From assembly GCA_033283175.1 (NCBI GenBank), contig JAWMQM010000005.1:42836-106835 (forward strand): a DNA stretch of 64,000 nt, written 5' to 3'. The position numbers and the translations under genes are program-made. Under the pieces are notes generated by a model. It searched no databases. It was given only the letters and a program-made list of their open reading frames with translations, and was not told the origin of the DNA. This document shows positions 40,877 through 49,190 of the stretch, in pieces; the first letter of the stretch is position 1, and each line of letters begins with the position of its first letter. Source of the DNA: Pseudomaricurvus sp033283175 (lineage in GTDB: Bacteria; Pseudomonadota; Gammaproteobacteria; Pseudomonadales; Cellvibrionaceae).

Positions 40877-42832
40877 ATGACACTTTACCGGCAATTGAGC
40901 ATTGCCATCACCTTGCTGATCGTCGTGTTAATGGCCGGTAATGTGACCGTTACGGTCTTCAATGCGCGCAGCTTTCTCTCCGAGCAGATGCAGGTGCATG
41001 CGCAGGACACCGCCACTTCCCTGGGGCTCACCATCTCCCACGCGGCACAGGGCCTCGACCGTGCCCAGGTGCAGTCCGTTATCGATGCGGTATTTGACCG
41101 CGGCTTCTACCAACGTGTCGCCTACCGCAGTTACAACGGCCAGCTGGTGCTGGAGCGTCAGGCGTCGGCCGAAATCATCGGGGTACCGGGCTGGTTTGTA
41201 CGACTTATTGATGTGCCGGTGTCGCAGGGCAAGGCCGAAGTGGTAACTGGCTGGATGCGGCTGGGCGAGTTGACGGTGGTGTCCCATTCCGGCCTGGTTT
41301 ATCACGACCTGTGGCGGGTATTCGTGGGGCAGGTGTGGCTCTTCCTGCTGGCGGCCCTGGCCTGCTATGGGTTGCTGGGGCTGGGACTGCGTATTTTGCT
41401 GCGTCCGCTGCAGCGGCTGGAAGCGCAGGCGGATGCCATTACCCGGCGGGAATTTCCACTGCAGGAGCGGGTGCCCCGCACGCGGGAGCTGCGCAGCGTG
41501 GTGCAGGCTATGAACCATATGGTACGCCGGCTGCAGGTGATGTTTCAGGAGCAGCTGGAGTTGACCGAGTCGCTACATCAGCAGGCCTGTGTCGACAGTG
41601 TGACCGGGCTCTCCACGCGTCGCGATTTCGACAATCGTTTCACCGCCTTCGTCAATTCCGACAGCAGTGGCAGCAGCGGTTTGATGCTGCTGTTGCACGT
41701 CGAGGGGCTGATTGGTCTCAACACCCGCGAAGGGCGTCAGGCCGGTGATTTGTGTCTCTTCCAGCTGGCCAATTTACTCGGCGTACAGTTTGGGCGCCAA
41801 CAGGGGGCGATACTGGCGCGGCGCTCCGGTACGGATCTGTGCGTGTTTGTGCCCTGGCTGTCCCAGCCGGAAGCGGAACAGGCGACGGCGGAGCTCTGGC
41901 GGCAGATCCAGAGCCTCAGCTGGTTTCAGAATGGTAATGATCTGCAGGTAACCATTGGCGCGGTATTCGAGCGTTCGGTGACCGTCTCCAGCAGCTTGCT
42001 GGATCAGGCTGACAGCGCGCTCGGTCAGGTACAGGCCGACGGCGGGGTGCACTGGTACGAACACGAGCATCACGGCGGTCGCAGCGCGGCCGAGTGGCAT
42101 GAGTTCCTGCAGCTGGCGCTGGAGCAGAGGCTGTTCCAGTTTCATGTGCAGCCGGTATTCCAGCGCGATGGGGAGACGGTTGAGCAGTTGGAGGTACTCT
42201 GCCGCGTACGGGACGGGGACGTCCTGCTCAGTGCCGGACAGTTCCTGCCCCGTGCGGAACGCTTTGGACTGGCCGCTGCTATTGATCAGCAGATGATCGA
42301 GTTGCTGACGGACTATTACACCGAGGCTGATGGGCCGCGTTTGTGTATCAACCTGGCCTCCGGCGCTGTGGCCGATGAGGCCTTCTGCCAGTGGTTGGAG
42401 CAGTGGTTGTTGCAACACCCCGGGTTTGCCCGGCGACTGATGGTCGAACTGCCGGAACATGCCCTCAATCTGGGCGACGAGCTGGTGCGGGAGTTTGGTC
42501 GGCGCCTGGCACAGGCGGGCGCGTCGTTGTCGCTGGATCACTTTGGCGTTGGCGCCCGCGCCTTTGCCTACTTGCAGAGCCTGCCGCTGCAGGCGCTGAA
42601 GGTGCACCGCTCATTTGTGCAGGGCATTGACCACAACCAGGATCATCAGTTTTTCGTTAAATCCCTGCGTCAGATCGCACACAGCTGTGGCATCCGCCTG
42701 CTGGCAGAAGGCATCGAAAGCGACGCCGAGTGGCACACCTTGCTGGATCTTGGTGTTGATGGCGGGCAAGGGTATCACCTGGCAGAACCGCAGGCGCCGG
42801 GACGCTACGCCGGCAACCCTGTAGTGGGATAG
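40877..42832 (+). CDS. LapD-like degenerate GGDEF/EAL membrane receptor
   Basis: A 651-residue inner-membrane protein. First membrane segment at about 8-27, a periplasmic LapD/MoxY-type sensor domain at about 28-145, second membrane segment at about 152-175, HAMP at about 177-230, GGDEF-like at about 235-405 and EAL-like to the end. The GGDEF motif is lost (RRSGTDLCVF), EAL is replaced by EVLCRV, and DDFG by LDHFG, while LAEGIES remains. LapD itself is catalytically dead and binds c-di-GMP to hold the periplasmic protease LapG, so surface adhesins stay attached; the architecture fits. No LapG or adhesin gene is in the window. ATG 40877 has AAGGA 10 bases upstream; an ATG 9 bases earlier is too close to it. 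Confidence 0.9.
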   Translation: MTLYRQLSIAITLLIVVLMAGNVTVTVFNARSFLSEQMQVHAQDTATSLGLTISHAAQGLDRAQVQSVIDAVFDRGFYQRVAYRSYNGQLVLERQASAEIIGVPGWFVRLIDVPVSQGKAEVVTGWMRLGELTVVSHSGLVYHDLWRVFVGQVWLFLLAALACYGLLGLGLRILLRPLQRLEAQADAITRREFPLQERVPRTRELRSVVQAMNHMVRRLQVMFQEQLELTESLHQQACVDSVTGLSTRRDFDNRFTAFVNSDSSGSSGLMLLLHVEGLIGLNTREGRQAGDLCLFQLANLLGVQFGRQQGAILARRSGTDLCVFVPWLSQPEAEQATAELWRQIQSLSWFQNGNDLQVTIGAVFERSVTVSSSLLDQADSALGQVQADGGVHWYEHEHHGGRSAAEWHEFLQLALEQRLFQFHVQPVFQRDGETVEQLEVLCRVRDGDVLLSAGQFLPRAERFGLAAAIDQQMIELLTDYYTEADGPRLCINLASGAVADEAFCQWLEQWLLQHPGFARRLMVELPEHALNLGDELVREFGRRLAQAGASLSLDHFGVGARAFAYLQSLPLQALKVHRSFVQGIDHNQDHQFFVKSLRQIAHSCGIRLLAEGIESDAEWHTLLDLGVDGGQGYHLAEPQAPGRYAGNPVVG

Positions 42833-42902
42833 GTGGCTGCGCTTCGTGGTAGGCTGATGATGTCTCTGCTCACCTTATACCGGAATTACTAAGGCACGAA
42901 CC

Positions 42903-43955
42903 ATGGAAAAGCACTCTGGCTGGAAACAAAAATACAGGGATCAGTTGGAGGACTGGCGGGAGGACTTTGCCGGCAGCGGTGTGTTGATGCGCTTGCTGGG
43001 CATTGCGCTGCTGGTTTACCTGCTGATTGCGTTGGCGCTGGGCTTTTACTGGAGCCGCGAGCCGGAAACCTTTTCCGTGCGCGATACCGCGGCGCTGGAC
43101 AGCAATGGCCGGCCGCTGGTGGTGGGTACCGCAACCACCGGTACCCTGATCAGGGTGATGGACACGCTGCTGGAAAAGCCCGGTGGTTTTCTCTCTAACG
43201 ATATTATGCCCCCGGGCGTCTGGCTGGATGATATTCCCAGCTGGGAGTACGGCGTATTGATCCAGAGTCGCGACCTCGCCAAGGCGCTGCGGGAGGCCTT
43301 CAGCCGTTCCCAGTCCCAGTCCACTGAGGACCGCTCCCTGGCGCGGGCGGAATCCCGTTTTAATTTCGACAACAGGAGTTGGGCGCTGCCGGCCTCGGAG
43401 GCGGAGTACCGTGACGGTATCCGCGAACTGCACAATTACCTTGGACGGCTGGTGGATGAAGACCAGCACAACGCCCAGTTTTTTTCCCGTGCCGATAACC
43501 TGCGCTACTGGTTGTCCACGGTGGAGACCCGCCTCGGCAGCCTGTCGCAGCGGCTCAGTGCCAGTGTGGGGCAGCGTCGCCTGAACATTGACCTGGCCGG
43601 AGAGGATCGCGCCCAGCGCTCCACTCCGGCGCCGGTGGAGATGGAAGTCAAAACCGAATGGAGCCAGATCGACAATGTGTTTTACGAGGCGCGCGGCAGC
43701 GCCTGGGCGCTGCTGCACTTCCTCAAGGCGGTGGAGGTGGACTTTGCCGATGTGCTGGAGAAAAAGAACGCTCGCGTGAGCCTGCAGCAGATCATCCGCG
43801 AGCTGGAAGGCACCCAGCAAACCGTATTCAGTCCTATGATCCTCAACGGTGGTGGCTTTGGTATGCTGGCCAACCACTCACTGGTGATGGCCTCTTACAT
43901 CTCCCGCGCCAACGCCGCCATTATTGATTTGCGTGAGTTGCTGGCCCAGGGCTGA
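42903..43955 (+). CDS. DUF2333 family membrane-anchored protein
   Basis: A 350-residue protein. A short cytoplasmic stretch is followed by one membrane segment (LMRLLGIALLVYLLIALALG, about 29-50) and a large periplasmic domain with WSREPETFSV, LIRVMDTLLEKPGGFLSNDI, PPGVWLDDIPSWEYGVLIQS and GGFGMLANHSLVMASYISR, all typical of DUF2333. No function is known for the family; the helical, highly conserved domain suggests an envelope scaffold or lipid-related role. It follows the LapD-like gene by 70 bp and ends at a strong terminator, so it may be part of the same unit. Confidence 0.88.
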   Translation: MEKHSGWKQKYRDQLEDWREDFAGSGVLMRLLGIALLVYLLIALALGFYWSREPETFSVRDTAALDSNGRPLVVGTATTGTLIRVMDTLLEKPGGFLSNDIMPPGVWLDDIPSWEYGVLIQSRDLAKALREAFSRSQSQSTEDRSLARAESRFNFDNRSWALPASEAEYRDGIRELHNYLGRLVDEDQHNAQFFSRADNLRYWLSTVETRLGSLSQRLSASVGQRRLNIDLAGEDRAQRSTPAPVEMEVKTEWSQIDNVFYEARGSAWALLHFLKAVEVDFADVLEKKNARVSLQQIIRELEGTQQTVFSPMILNGGGFGMLANHSLVMASYISRANAAIIDLRELLAQG

Positions 43956-43970
43956 TCGCGGCAACCTGTG

Positions 43971-44016
43971 GCAGACACGAAAAAGCCGGGTTTAAGCCCG
44001 GCTTTTTCGTGTCTGC
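43971..44016. terminator. Bidirectional terminator with a 20-bp perfect stem
   Basis: Arms 43971-43990 and 43997-44016 are exactly complementary around TTTAAG, with AAAAAGCCGGG/CCCGGCTTTTT at the core. The complementarity continues past the T tract into GCAGACACG/CGTGTCTGC, so both strands give a good terminator for the convergent DUF2333 gene and the gene at 44038. Confidence 0.95.
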
Positions 44017-44037
44017 CATCAGTGAACTGCGTGGTTG

Positions 44038-44979
44038 TTAAACCCCCTGGGTTACTTTTGCCAGATCGGCGGGTGCAATCTCTCCCCGGGCCATCCGGCG
44101 GAACGTGGGCACCGGGTAGAACTCCTGGTTATCGCCCCAGCAGGTGCTTCCGTTCCAGTGCCACTCAGTGAGGGACCAGACAACGGTGTGAGTCGTATTG
44201 CCACTGAAGAGCAGGCCGTCATCCAGCTGACCCTGCACGTGCAGGTCGCGCCCCAGAGCATCAACGGCGTCAATGGTGACACGGCGGGCACCATAGCGAC
44301 CGTACTCTTCGATACGGCGGACACCTTCGGTCAGGCTGGCGGTCTCGCCATCCTTCTGCAGAAATCCGGTGATGATCTTCTGCTCTCGCTTTGTGCCCAT
44401 GCTGAGGGTTTGAAACAGGTTGTCGCCGCTGGAGCCCCAACAGTAGGCGCCAGGGTAAATGCTGGCGTAATCCCGCACACCCCAGGAGAGGTCCCGCAGG
44501 CTGGCGCAATCGACGGCAATGCGTCGCCCATCGAGACTGAGCCAGCCGGTCATACGGCCGGGTTGTTCGGCGTGAAAACTGTTGCTGTCGCGTTGGGGAG
44601 CGGCATGCAGCGGGCTGGTGGCCTGCCACTCCAGTGCCAGCTCCAGGCCGCCTGAGTTGTAGCTCAGGCCATAGCGGGCGTGGGGCTCCAGTGTGGTGAC
44701 GCAGAGGGAGTTTGCCGCTTCGAAGTCAAACTTCTGCGCAAGCCGCGGCAGGGGCTGATTCTGGCTGAAGTTGTAGTGCAGGCAGTCGAGTACGGTCTGC
44801 CCCGACCTGTCCCAGATAACCGGACCACCGGTCAGCATGTTCAGGCTGGGGCGGAAAAAGTAGAAGATGATTCCATGCAGGTGCAATTCCGGCACTGTCA
44901 GATAGAAACAGGCGCTGTCAATCCAGTGCGGGTGTGCCGGGGGCGTATCAAACAAGAGATCCGGGTCAGCAGTACTCAT
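44038..44979 (-). CDS. Hypothetical protein, DUF7064/lipocalin-like
   Basis: A 313-residue soluble protein rich in beta strands and aromatic residues (HWIDSACFYLTVPELHLHGI, then SWGVRDYASIYPGAYCWGSS) with two similar-looking halves. The W-G-x-R-D segment and the Y/W-rich strands recall lipocalin-like proteins (AttH/CrtC-type hydratases) and the DUF7064 group found near lipid or steroid genes. I see no catalytic motif I can trust. No signal peptide. Transcribed alone, convergent with the DUF2333 gene across the shared terminator; the PfkB-type gene lies upstream on the same strand after 78 bp. Confidence 0.55.
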   Translation of the reverse strand: MSTADPDLLFDTPPAHPHWIDSACFYLTVPELHLHGIIFYFFRPSLNMLTGGPVIWDRSGQTVLDCLHYNFSQNQPLPRLAQKFDFEAANSLCVTTLEPHARYGLSYNSGGLELALEWQATSPLHAAPQRDSNSFHAEQPGRMTGWLSLDGRRIAVDCASLRDLSWGVRDYASIYPGAYCWGSSGDNLFQTLSMGTKREQKIITGFLQKDGETASLTEGVRRIEEYGRYGARRVTIDAVDALGRDLHVQGQLDDGLLFSGNTTHTVVWSLTEWHWNGSTCWGDNQEFYPVPTFRRMARGEIAPADLAKVTQGV

Positions 44980-45057
44980 TAAACATTACCTTCCACTGGT
45001 GCCAGGGCGCTCTCGCAGAGCGCCGGCAATTATTATTGTGCGTGGGCCTGGTCCGGC

Positions 45058-46059
45058 TCAGCCGGCGTCGAGCTCCTGCAGCAATTGCGCATGCTGCTCC
45101 GGGCGCAGGCGCGGTCCAAACTGGCTGACCACCTGGGCGGCGGCGCGACTGGCCAGCGCTCCGGCGCGGGCGAAGTCCAGACCGTGGCTGATGCCGTAGA
45201 GGAACGCACCGGCAAACATGTCGCCGGCGCCGTTGCTGTCGATGGCAGTTACCGGGTGCGCAGCGATCTGGTGGTGCTGTTCGCCGTCGAATACCAAGGC
45301 GCCCTTGCTGCCCAGGGTGATGGCGTAGGTGCGGGCGATTTTTTGCAGCTCGGTGGCTGCACTTTGCAGGTCGCTGCAGCCGGTAAAGCCCAGGGCTTCG
45401 CCCTCGTTGCAGAACAGCAGGTCGACACCGTCACCCAGCATTTCCTGCAGACCGTCACGGAAAAACTGCACCATGGCCGGGTCGGAGAGGCTGAGTGCGG
45501 TTTTAACCCCGGCGGCTTCGGCCTGGCGGCGGGCTTCAATGGCCGCGGCTCGGCCGGTTTCCGATGACACCAGGTAGCCTTCGAGATACACATAGCCGGA
45601 GCGGGCGATCGCTTCAGGATGCAGCTCGTTGACCGAGAGGGTTTCGCTGATCCCGAGGTAGGTGTTCATGGTGCGTTCGGCATCCGGCGTGATCATCACC
45701 AGGCACTTGCCGGTAATGCCGGTTTCGCGCTGCAGTTCCCGGTGGTAGTCGACACCGGCGGCCTGCAGGTCGTTGAGGTAGAAGTCACCGTTCTCGTCGT
45801 TGGCCACCTTGCAGCTGTAGAACGCGCTGGCACCGAAGTAGCTGGCGGCGATGATGGTGTTGGCGGCGGAGCCACCGCTGGCGCGGCGGGACGCCACCAG
45901 GTGATCGGAGAGCTGACGGATCAACTCCTGCTGACGGCTTTCATCCACCAGCGTCATAACGCCCTTGTCGATACTGAGGTTGTGCAGATCGCTGTCACTG
46001 ACCTCGATTTCGGTATCCACCAGCGCGGCGCCGATGCCGTAGATGTGATATTGGCTCAT
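45058..46059 (-). CDS. PfkB-family sugar/nucleoside kinase (adenosine kinase-like)
   Basis: A 333-residue ribokinase-fold kinase. Seen: the N-terminal strand HIYGIGAALVDTEIEV, the substrate glycine motif ASGGSAANTIIAASYFGA (about 60-77), and the C-terminal PfkB signature AIDSNGAGDMFAGAFLYGIS with the catalytic Asp (about 283-302). The form is that of the bacterial adenosine kinase-like group often annotated for marine gammaproteobacteria; the substrate (adenosine, inosine or a sugar) cannot be fixed from sequence. It is divergent from PBP1b with 89 bp between, in which two promoters must face apart. Confidence 0.9.
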   Translation of the reverse strand: MSQYHIYGIGAALVDTEIEVSDSDLHNLSIDKGVMTLVDESRQQELIRQLSDHLVASRRASGGSAANTIIAASYFGASAFYSCKVANDENGDFYLNDLQAAGVDYHRELQRETGITGKCLVMITPDAERTMNTYLGISETLSVNELHPEAIARSGYVYLEGYLVSSETGRAAAIEARRQAEAAGVKTALSLSDPAMVQFFRDGLQEMLGDGVDLLFCNEGEALGFTGCSDLQSAATELQKIARTYAITLGSKGALVFDGEQHHQIAAHPVTAIDSNGAGDMFAGAFLYGISHGLDFARAGALASRAAAQVVSQFGPRLRPEQHAQLLQELDAG

Positions 46060-46148
46060 TGTGATTCCTTAGCTGTTTCAGGCGGTTGCCGGCCACAAAG
46101 GCTGACATTATGCCTTGTCAGTAAGGCGCGAGTCAGTACACTTGCGCC

Positions 46149-48458
46149 ATGACACGCAAGCGCACTTCCTCCCGGGGCCGCAAACGCCCCTCCCGCAAAC
46201 CCTCCCGTTTCTGGCGCTGGCTCGCCATCGTGCTGTTATTGCCGGTGGTGGTTGTGGCCCTGTGGCTGTTGTGGCTCGACTTTGAAGTGCGGGACAAATT
46301 TGACGGTCGCAAGTGGGCGCTGCCGGCCCGGGTCTACGCGCAGCCGCTGGAGCTGTACGAGGGGCGGGTAGTGAGCGTGGAGGACCTGCGTTTTGAGCTG
46401 CAGGTCCTCGGCTATCGCGAGGTGGCCACTGTTTACTCCCCCGGCCAGTGGTCACAGCGCGGCAGTGAATTCGATATTTTTGTGCGCCCTTTCGCCTACA
46501 ACCAGCGCCAGCACCCCGAGCGGCGCCTGCGCCTGCAGGTTGCCAACGACCGGGTGGCGTCACTGCAGGTCACTAAAGGTACATCGGCATCGGTGATGCT
46601 GCTGGAGCCGGCCATCGTCGGCGGCATCTATCCCACCCGCCAGGAGGATCGTGAACTGATCCGCCTGCAGGATATTCCGCCACTGTTGGGGGAGGCGTTG
46701 ATCGCAGTAGAGGATCGCAGCTTCGTCCAGCACTGGGGCGTGTCACCGCTGGCCATCGCCCGCGCCGCCTGGGTCAATGTGCGCTCGGGCCGTGTGGTGC
46801 AGGGGGGCAGCACGCTGACCCAGCAGCTGGTGAAAAACTTCTTCCTCGACGATCGCCGCACCTTTTCACGCAAGCTCACAGAGGCCTCCATGTCACTGCT
46901 GCTGGAGTTGCACTACAGCAAGGCGGAGATTCTCGAGACCTACATGAACGAGGTCTACCTGGGGCAGAGCGGGCCGCGGCAGATCCACGGCTTTGGACTG
47001 GCGGCCCGCCACTACTTCGGGCGTCCGCTGACACAGCTGAAGACCGAACAGCTGGCGCTGCTGGTGGGTATGGTCAAGGGGGCCTCCTACTACAACCCCT
47101 GGCGCAACCCGCAGCGGGCACGGGAGCGCCGCAACCTGGTGCTGACCGTGCTGCAGAAGCAGCAACTGATCACCGCGGCCGAGGCCGATCGCGCCCGCCG
47201 TGCCCCGCTGGGGGTTATTGCGGAGGAGCGCCGCAAGCTGCAGGAGTACCCCGCGTTTATCGACCTGGTGCGGCGGCAGCTGCTCAGTGACTACAGCGAG
47301 GAGGCGTTGAGCAGCGAGGGGCTGAAGGTGTTTACCACCCTCTCCCTCAGTGCCCAGCGTCGCGCCGAGGTGGCACTCAGTCGCCGGCTGCAGCAGTTGG
47401 AGCGGGGCTATAAGATCCCGGGCCAGAAGCTGCAGGGGGCGGTGGTGGTTACCGGTGTGGGAACCGGCGAGGTACTGGCGCTGGTGGGGGACCGGCAGAC
47501 CAAGTTTTCCGGCTTTAACCGCGCCCTGGATGCTACCCGTCCCATCGGCTCGCTGGCCAAGCCGGCGGTCTACCTGACGGCTCTGCAGCATGGCTACAAC
47601 CTGGCATCGCTTGTCAGTGACGGTCCGGTGAAGGTGGCCGGGCCCGGGGGATCGCTGTGGGAGCCGAAGAACTTTGACCATGAATCCCACGGCGATGTGC
47701 TGCTGATTGACGCCCTGACCCGATCCTACAATCAGGCCACCGCCCGCCTCGGTATGACCGTGGGGCTGGACAAGGTGGAGCGCACCCTGCGCAACCTGGG
47801 GGTGACGGCGGATTTCGACGTGGTGCCCGCCATGCTGCTGGGAGCGATAGAGCTGTCGCCGCTGCAGGTATCCGCCATGTACCACAGCATTGCCAACGAC
47901 GGTGTGGTGATGCCCCTGCGGGCCATTCGTGCGGTGGAGACGGCGACTGGCGAGCCTCTCTCCCGTTACGCCATCGAGCTGGAGCAGTCGGTGGATGAAA
48001 ACAGTGTGGCGCTGTTGCAGTACGCGCTGCAGGCGGTGGTGCGGGAAGGCACGGGCCGCGGTCTCTATCAGGCGCTGTCGCCGGAGCTGTCGCTGGCGGG
48101 TAAAACCGGTACCACGGACAACCAGCGCGACAGCTGGTTTGCCGGTTTCAGCGGCCAGCACCTGGCGGTGGTGTGGCTGGGACGGGATGACAACGGCGCA
48201 ACGCCGCTGACCGGCGCCTCCGGAGCGCTCACGGTGTGGCGGGAGATGTTCCGCGATTGGCCCACCCGGGGGCTGGATATCTACGCCGATGACAAGGTCG
48301 AATATCTGTGGGTGGATCAGGTCAGCGGTTTGCTCAGCGGCGAAAACTGTCGCGGGGCGCGCCTGATTCCGTTTGACGGCAACAACCGTCCACTGCAGAG
48401 TGCGCCCTGCGATTATGTTGAAAATCCCGTTTTGCATTGGATGAAAAAATGGTTCTGA
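46149..48458 (+). CDS. mrcB: Penicillin-binding protein 1B (bifunctional class A PBP)
   Basis: A 769-residue peptidoglycan synthase. Short basic cytoplasmic tail, membrane segment at about 24-43, UB2H domain (LPARVYAQPLELYEGRVVS) which binds the LpoB activator, then the glycosyltransferase with VEDRSFVQHWG (catalytic Glu), GGSTLTQQLVKNFFL and MNEVYLGQ. The transpeptidase has Ser-x-x-Lys in PIGSLAKPAVYL, the SYNQATA motif and KTG in LAGKTGTTDNQ. All catalytic residues are present. Its last 10 bases overlap the start of the next lipoprotein gene, suggesting coupling and a possible partner role for that protein. Confidence 0.98.
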   Translation: MTRKRTSSRGRKRPSRKPSRFWRWLAIVLLLPVVVVALWLLWLDFEVRDKFDGRKWALPARVYAQPLELYEGRVVSVEDLRFELQVLGYREVATVYSPGQWSQRGSEFDIFVRPFAYNQRQHPERRLRLQVANDRVASLQVTKGTSASVMLLEPAIVGGIYPTRQEDRELIRLQDIPPLLGEALIAVEDRSFVQHWGVSPLAIARAAWVNVRSGRVVQGGSTLTQQLVKNFFLDDRRTFSRKLTEASMSLLLELHYSKAEILETYMNEVYLGQSGPRQIHGFGLAARHYFGRPLTQLKTEQLALLVGMVKGASYYNPWRNPQRARERRNLVLTVLQKQQLITAAEADRARRAPLGVIAEERRKLQEYPAFIDLVRRQLLSDYSEEALSSEGLKVFTTLSLSAQRRAEVALSRRLQQLERGYKIPGQKLQGAVVVTGVGTGEVLALVGDRQTKFSGFNRALDATRPIGSLAKPAVYLTALQHGYNLASLVSDGPVKVAGPGGSLWEPKNFDHESHGDVLLIDALTRSYNQATARLGMTVGLDKVERTLRNLGVTADFDVVPAMLLGAIELSPLQVSAMYHSIANDGVVMPLRAIRAVETATGEPLSRYAIELEQSVDENSVALLQYALQAVVREGTGRGLYQALSPELSLAGKTGTTDNQRDSWFAGFSGQHLAVVWLGRDDNGATPLTGASGALTVWREMFRDWPTRGLDIYADDKVEYLWVDQVSGLLSGENCRGARLIPFDGNNRPLQSAPCDYVENPVLHWMKKWF

Positions 48459-48913
48459 AGCGAGTAGTTCCCGGTTTGCTGTGCGCCTCCCTGTTGTTGC
48501 TGGCGGGTTGCCAGTCCACCCGCCCGCCATCGCCGGTAACCGGGCCAGGGGAGCAGGAGAGCGGAGACTATTCGCCGCAGCAGGTCCCGGGCACGCCGGA
48601 GCCGGAAGTTGTTCCACAGTCGCCTGAGCCAGGGCGGGAGTCGGGCGTGCAGCCACCGCCGCGACTGGTGCTGGAACTGGAACAGCGCGGCGACCAGCTG
48701 GCCCGCTCCGGTGAATGGGAACAGGTGATTGAAGTGGCGGAGCAGGGGTTGCGTGTCGATCGCCGCTTCAGTGGTTTCTACCGCCTGCTGGGTGAGGCCT
48801 ATGCCGAACTGGGCAATCTTTCCCAGGCCCGTCGTTTCGCCCGCCAGGCGACCCGCCTCTGCCGCGATGACTGTCGCCGCGAACAGGGACTCTGGCAGCA
48901 GCTCAATCCCTGA
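48449..48913 (+). CDS. Small lipoprotein with TPR-like repeat, overlapping mrcB
   Basis: A 154-residue protein starting MVLKRVVPGLLCASLLLLAG with a lipobox LLAGC at about 17-21, a low-complexity Pro/Glu/Gly linker (SPVTGPGEQESG), then two helices pairs with TPR character (LARSGEWEQVIEVAEQGLRV, then GFYRLLGEAYAELGNLSQAR). ATG 48449 lies 10 bases inside the end of mrcB. By position it could be an outer-membrane activator of PBP1b, like LpoB in enterics, but it has a TPR-like rather than LpoB-like domain, so this is a guess. It could also be an unrelated envelope lipoprotein. Confidence 0.75.
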   Translation: MVLKRVVPGLLCASLLLLAGCQSTRPPSPVTGPGEQESGDYSPQQVPGTPEPEVVPQSPEPGRESGVQPPPRLVLELEQRGDQLARSGEWEQVIEVAEQGLRVDRRFSGFYRLLGEAYAELGNLSQARRFARQATRLCRDDCRREQGLWQQLNP

Positions 48914-49190
48914 AGTGGCGGCTTTCGCCCGAAGTGGCGTGTGTGACATGTATCACAACAATGCTACTATTGACGCGGCATACCACGGTTACCCGCTCGG
49001 CACAGGGCGGTTTTCGAATATAGTTTCCCTCGGGCTGCAACGATTGGATTCCTCTCCGGCATAAGCGGTGCTGTCGGCAGCTGGACGCCATTGCGGCGTG
49101 TCCTTCGCCCTGTCGCGTTGGTCACCGGCGGACCTGGCTCGGCCGACCGCCTGGTGTGATCAAGGAAGCAACCAATAAGAACCGGATACT

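Noticed and set aside
46893..48656. 587-codon open frame opposite mrcB
   Set aside because: Antisense shadow; His/Gln-rich low-information translation without a domain.
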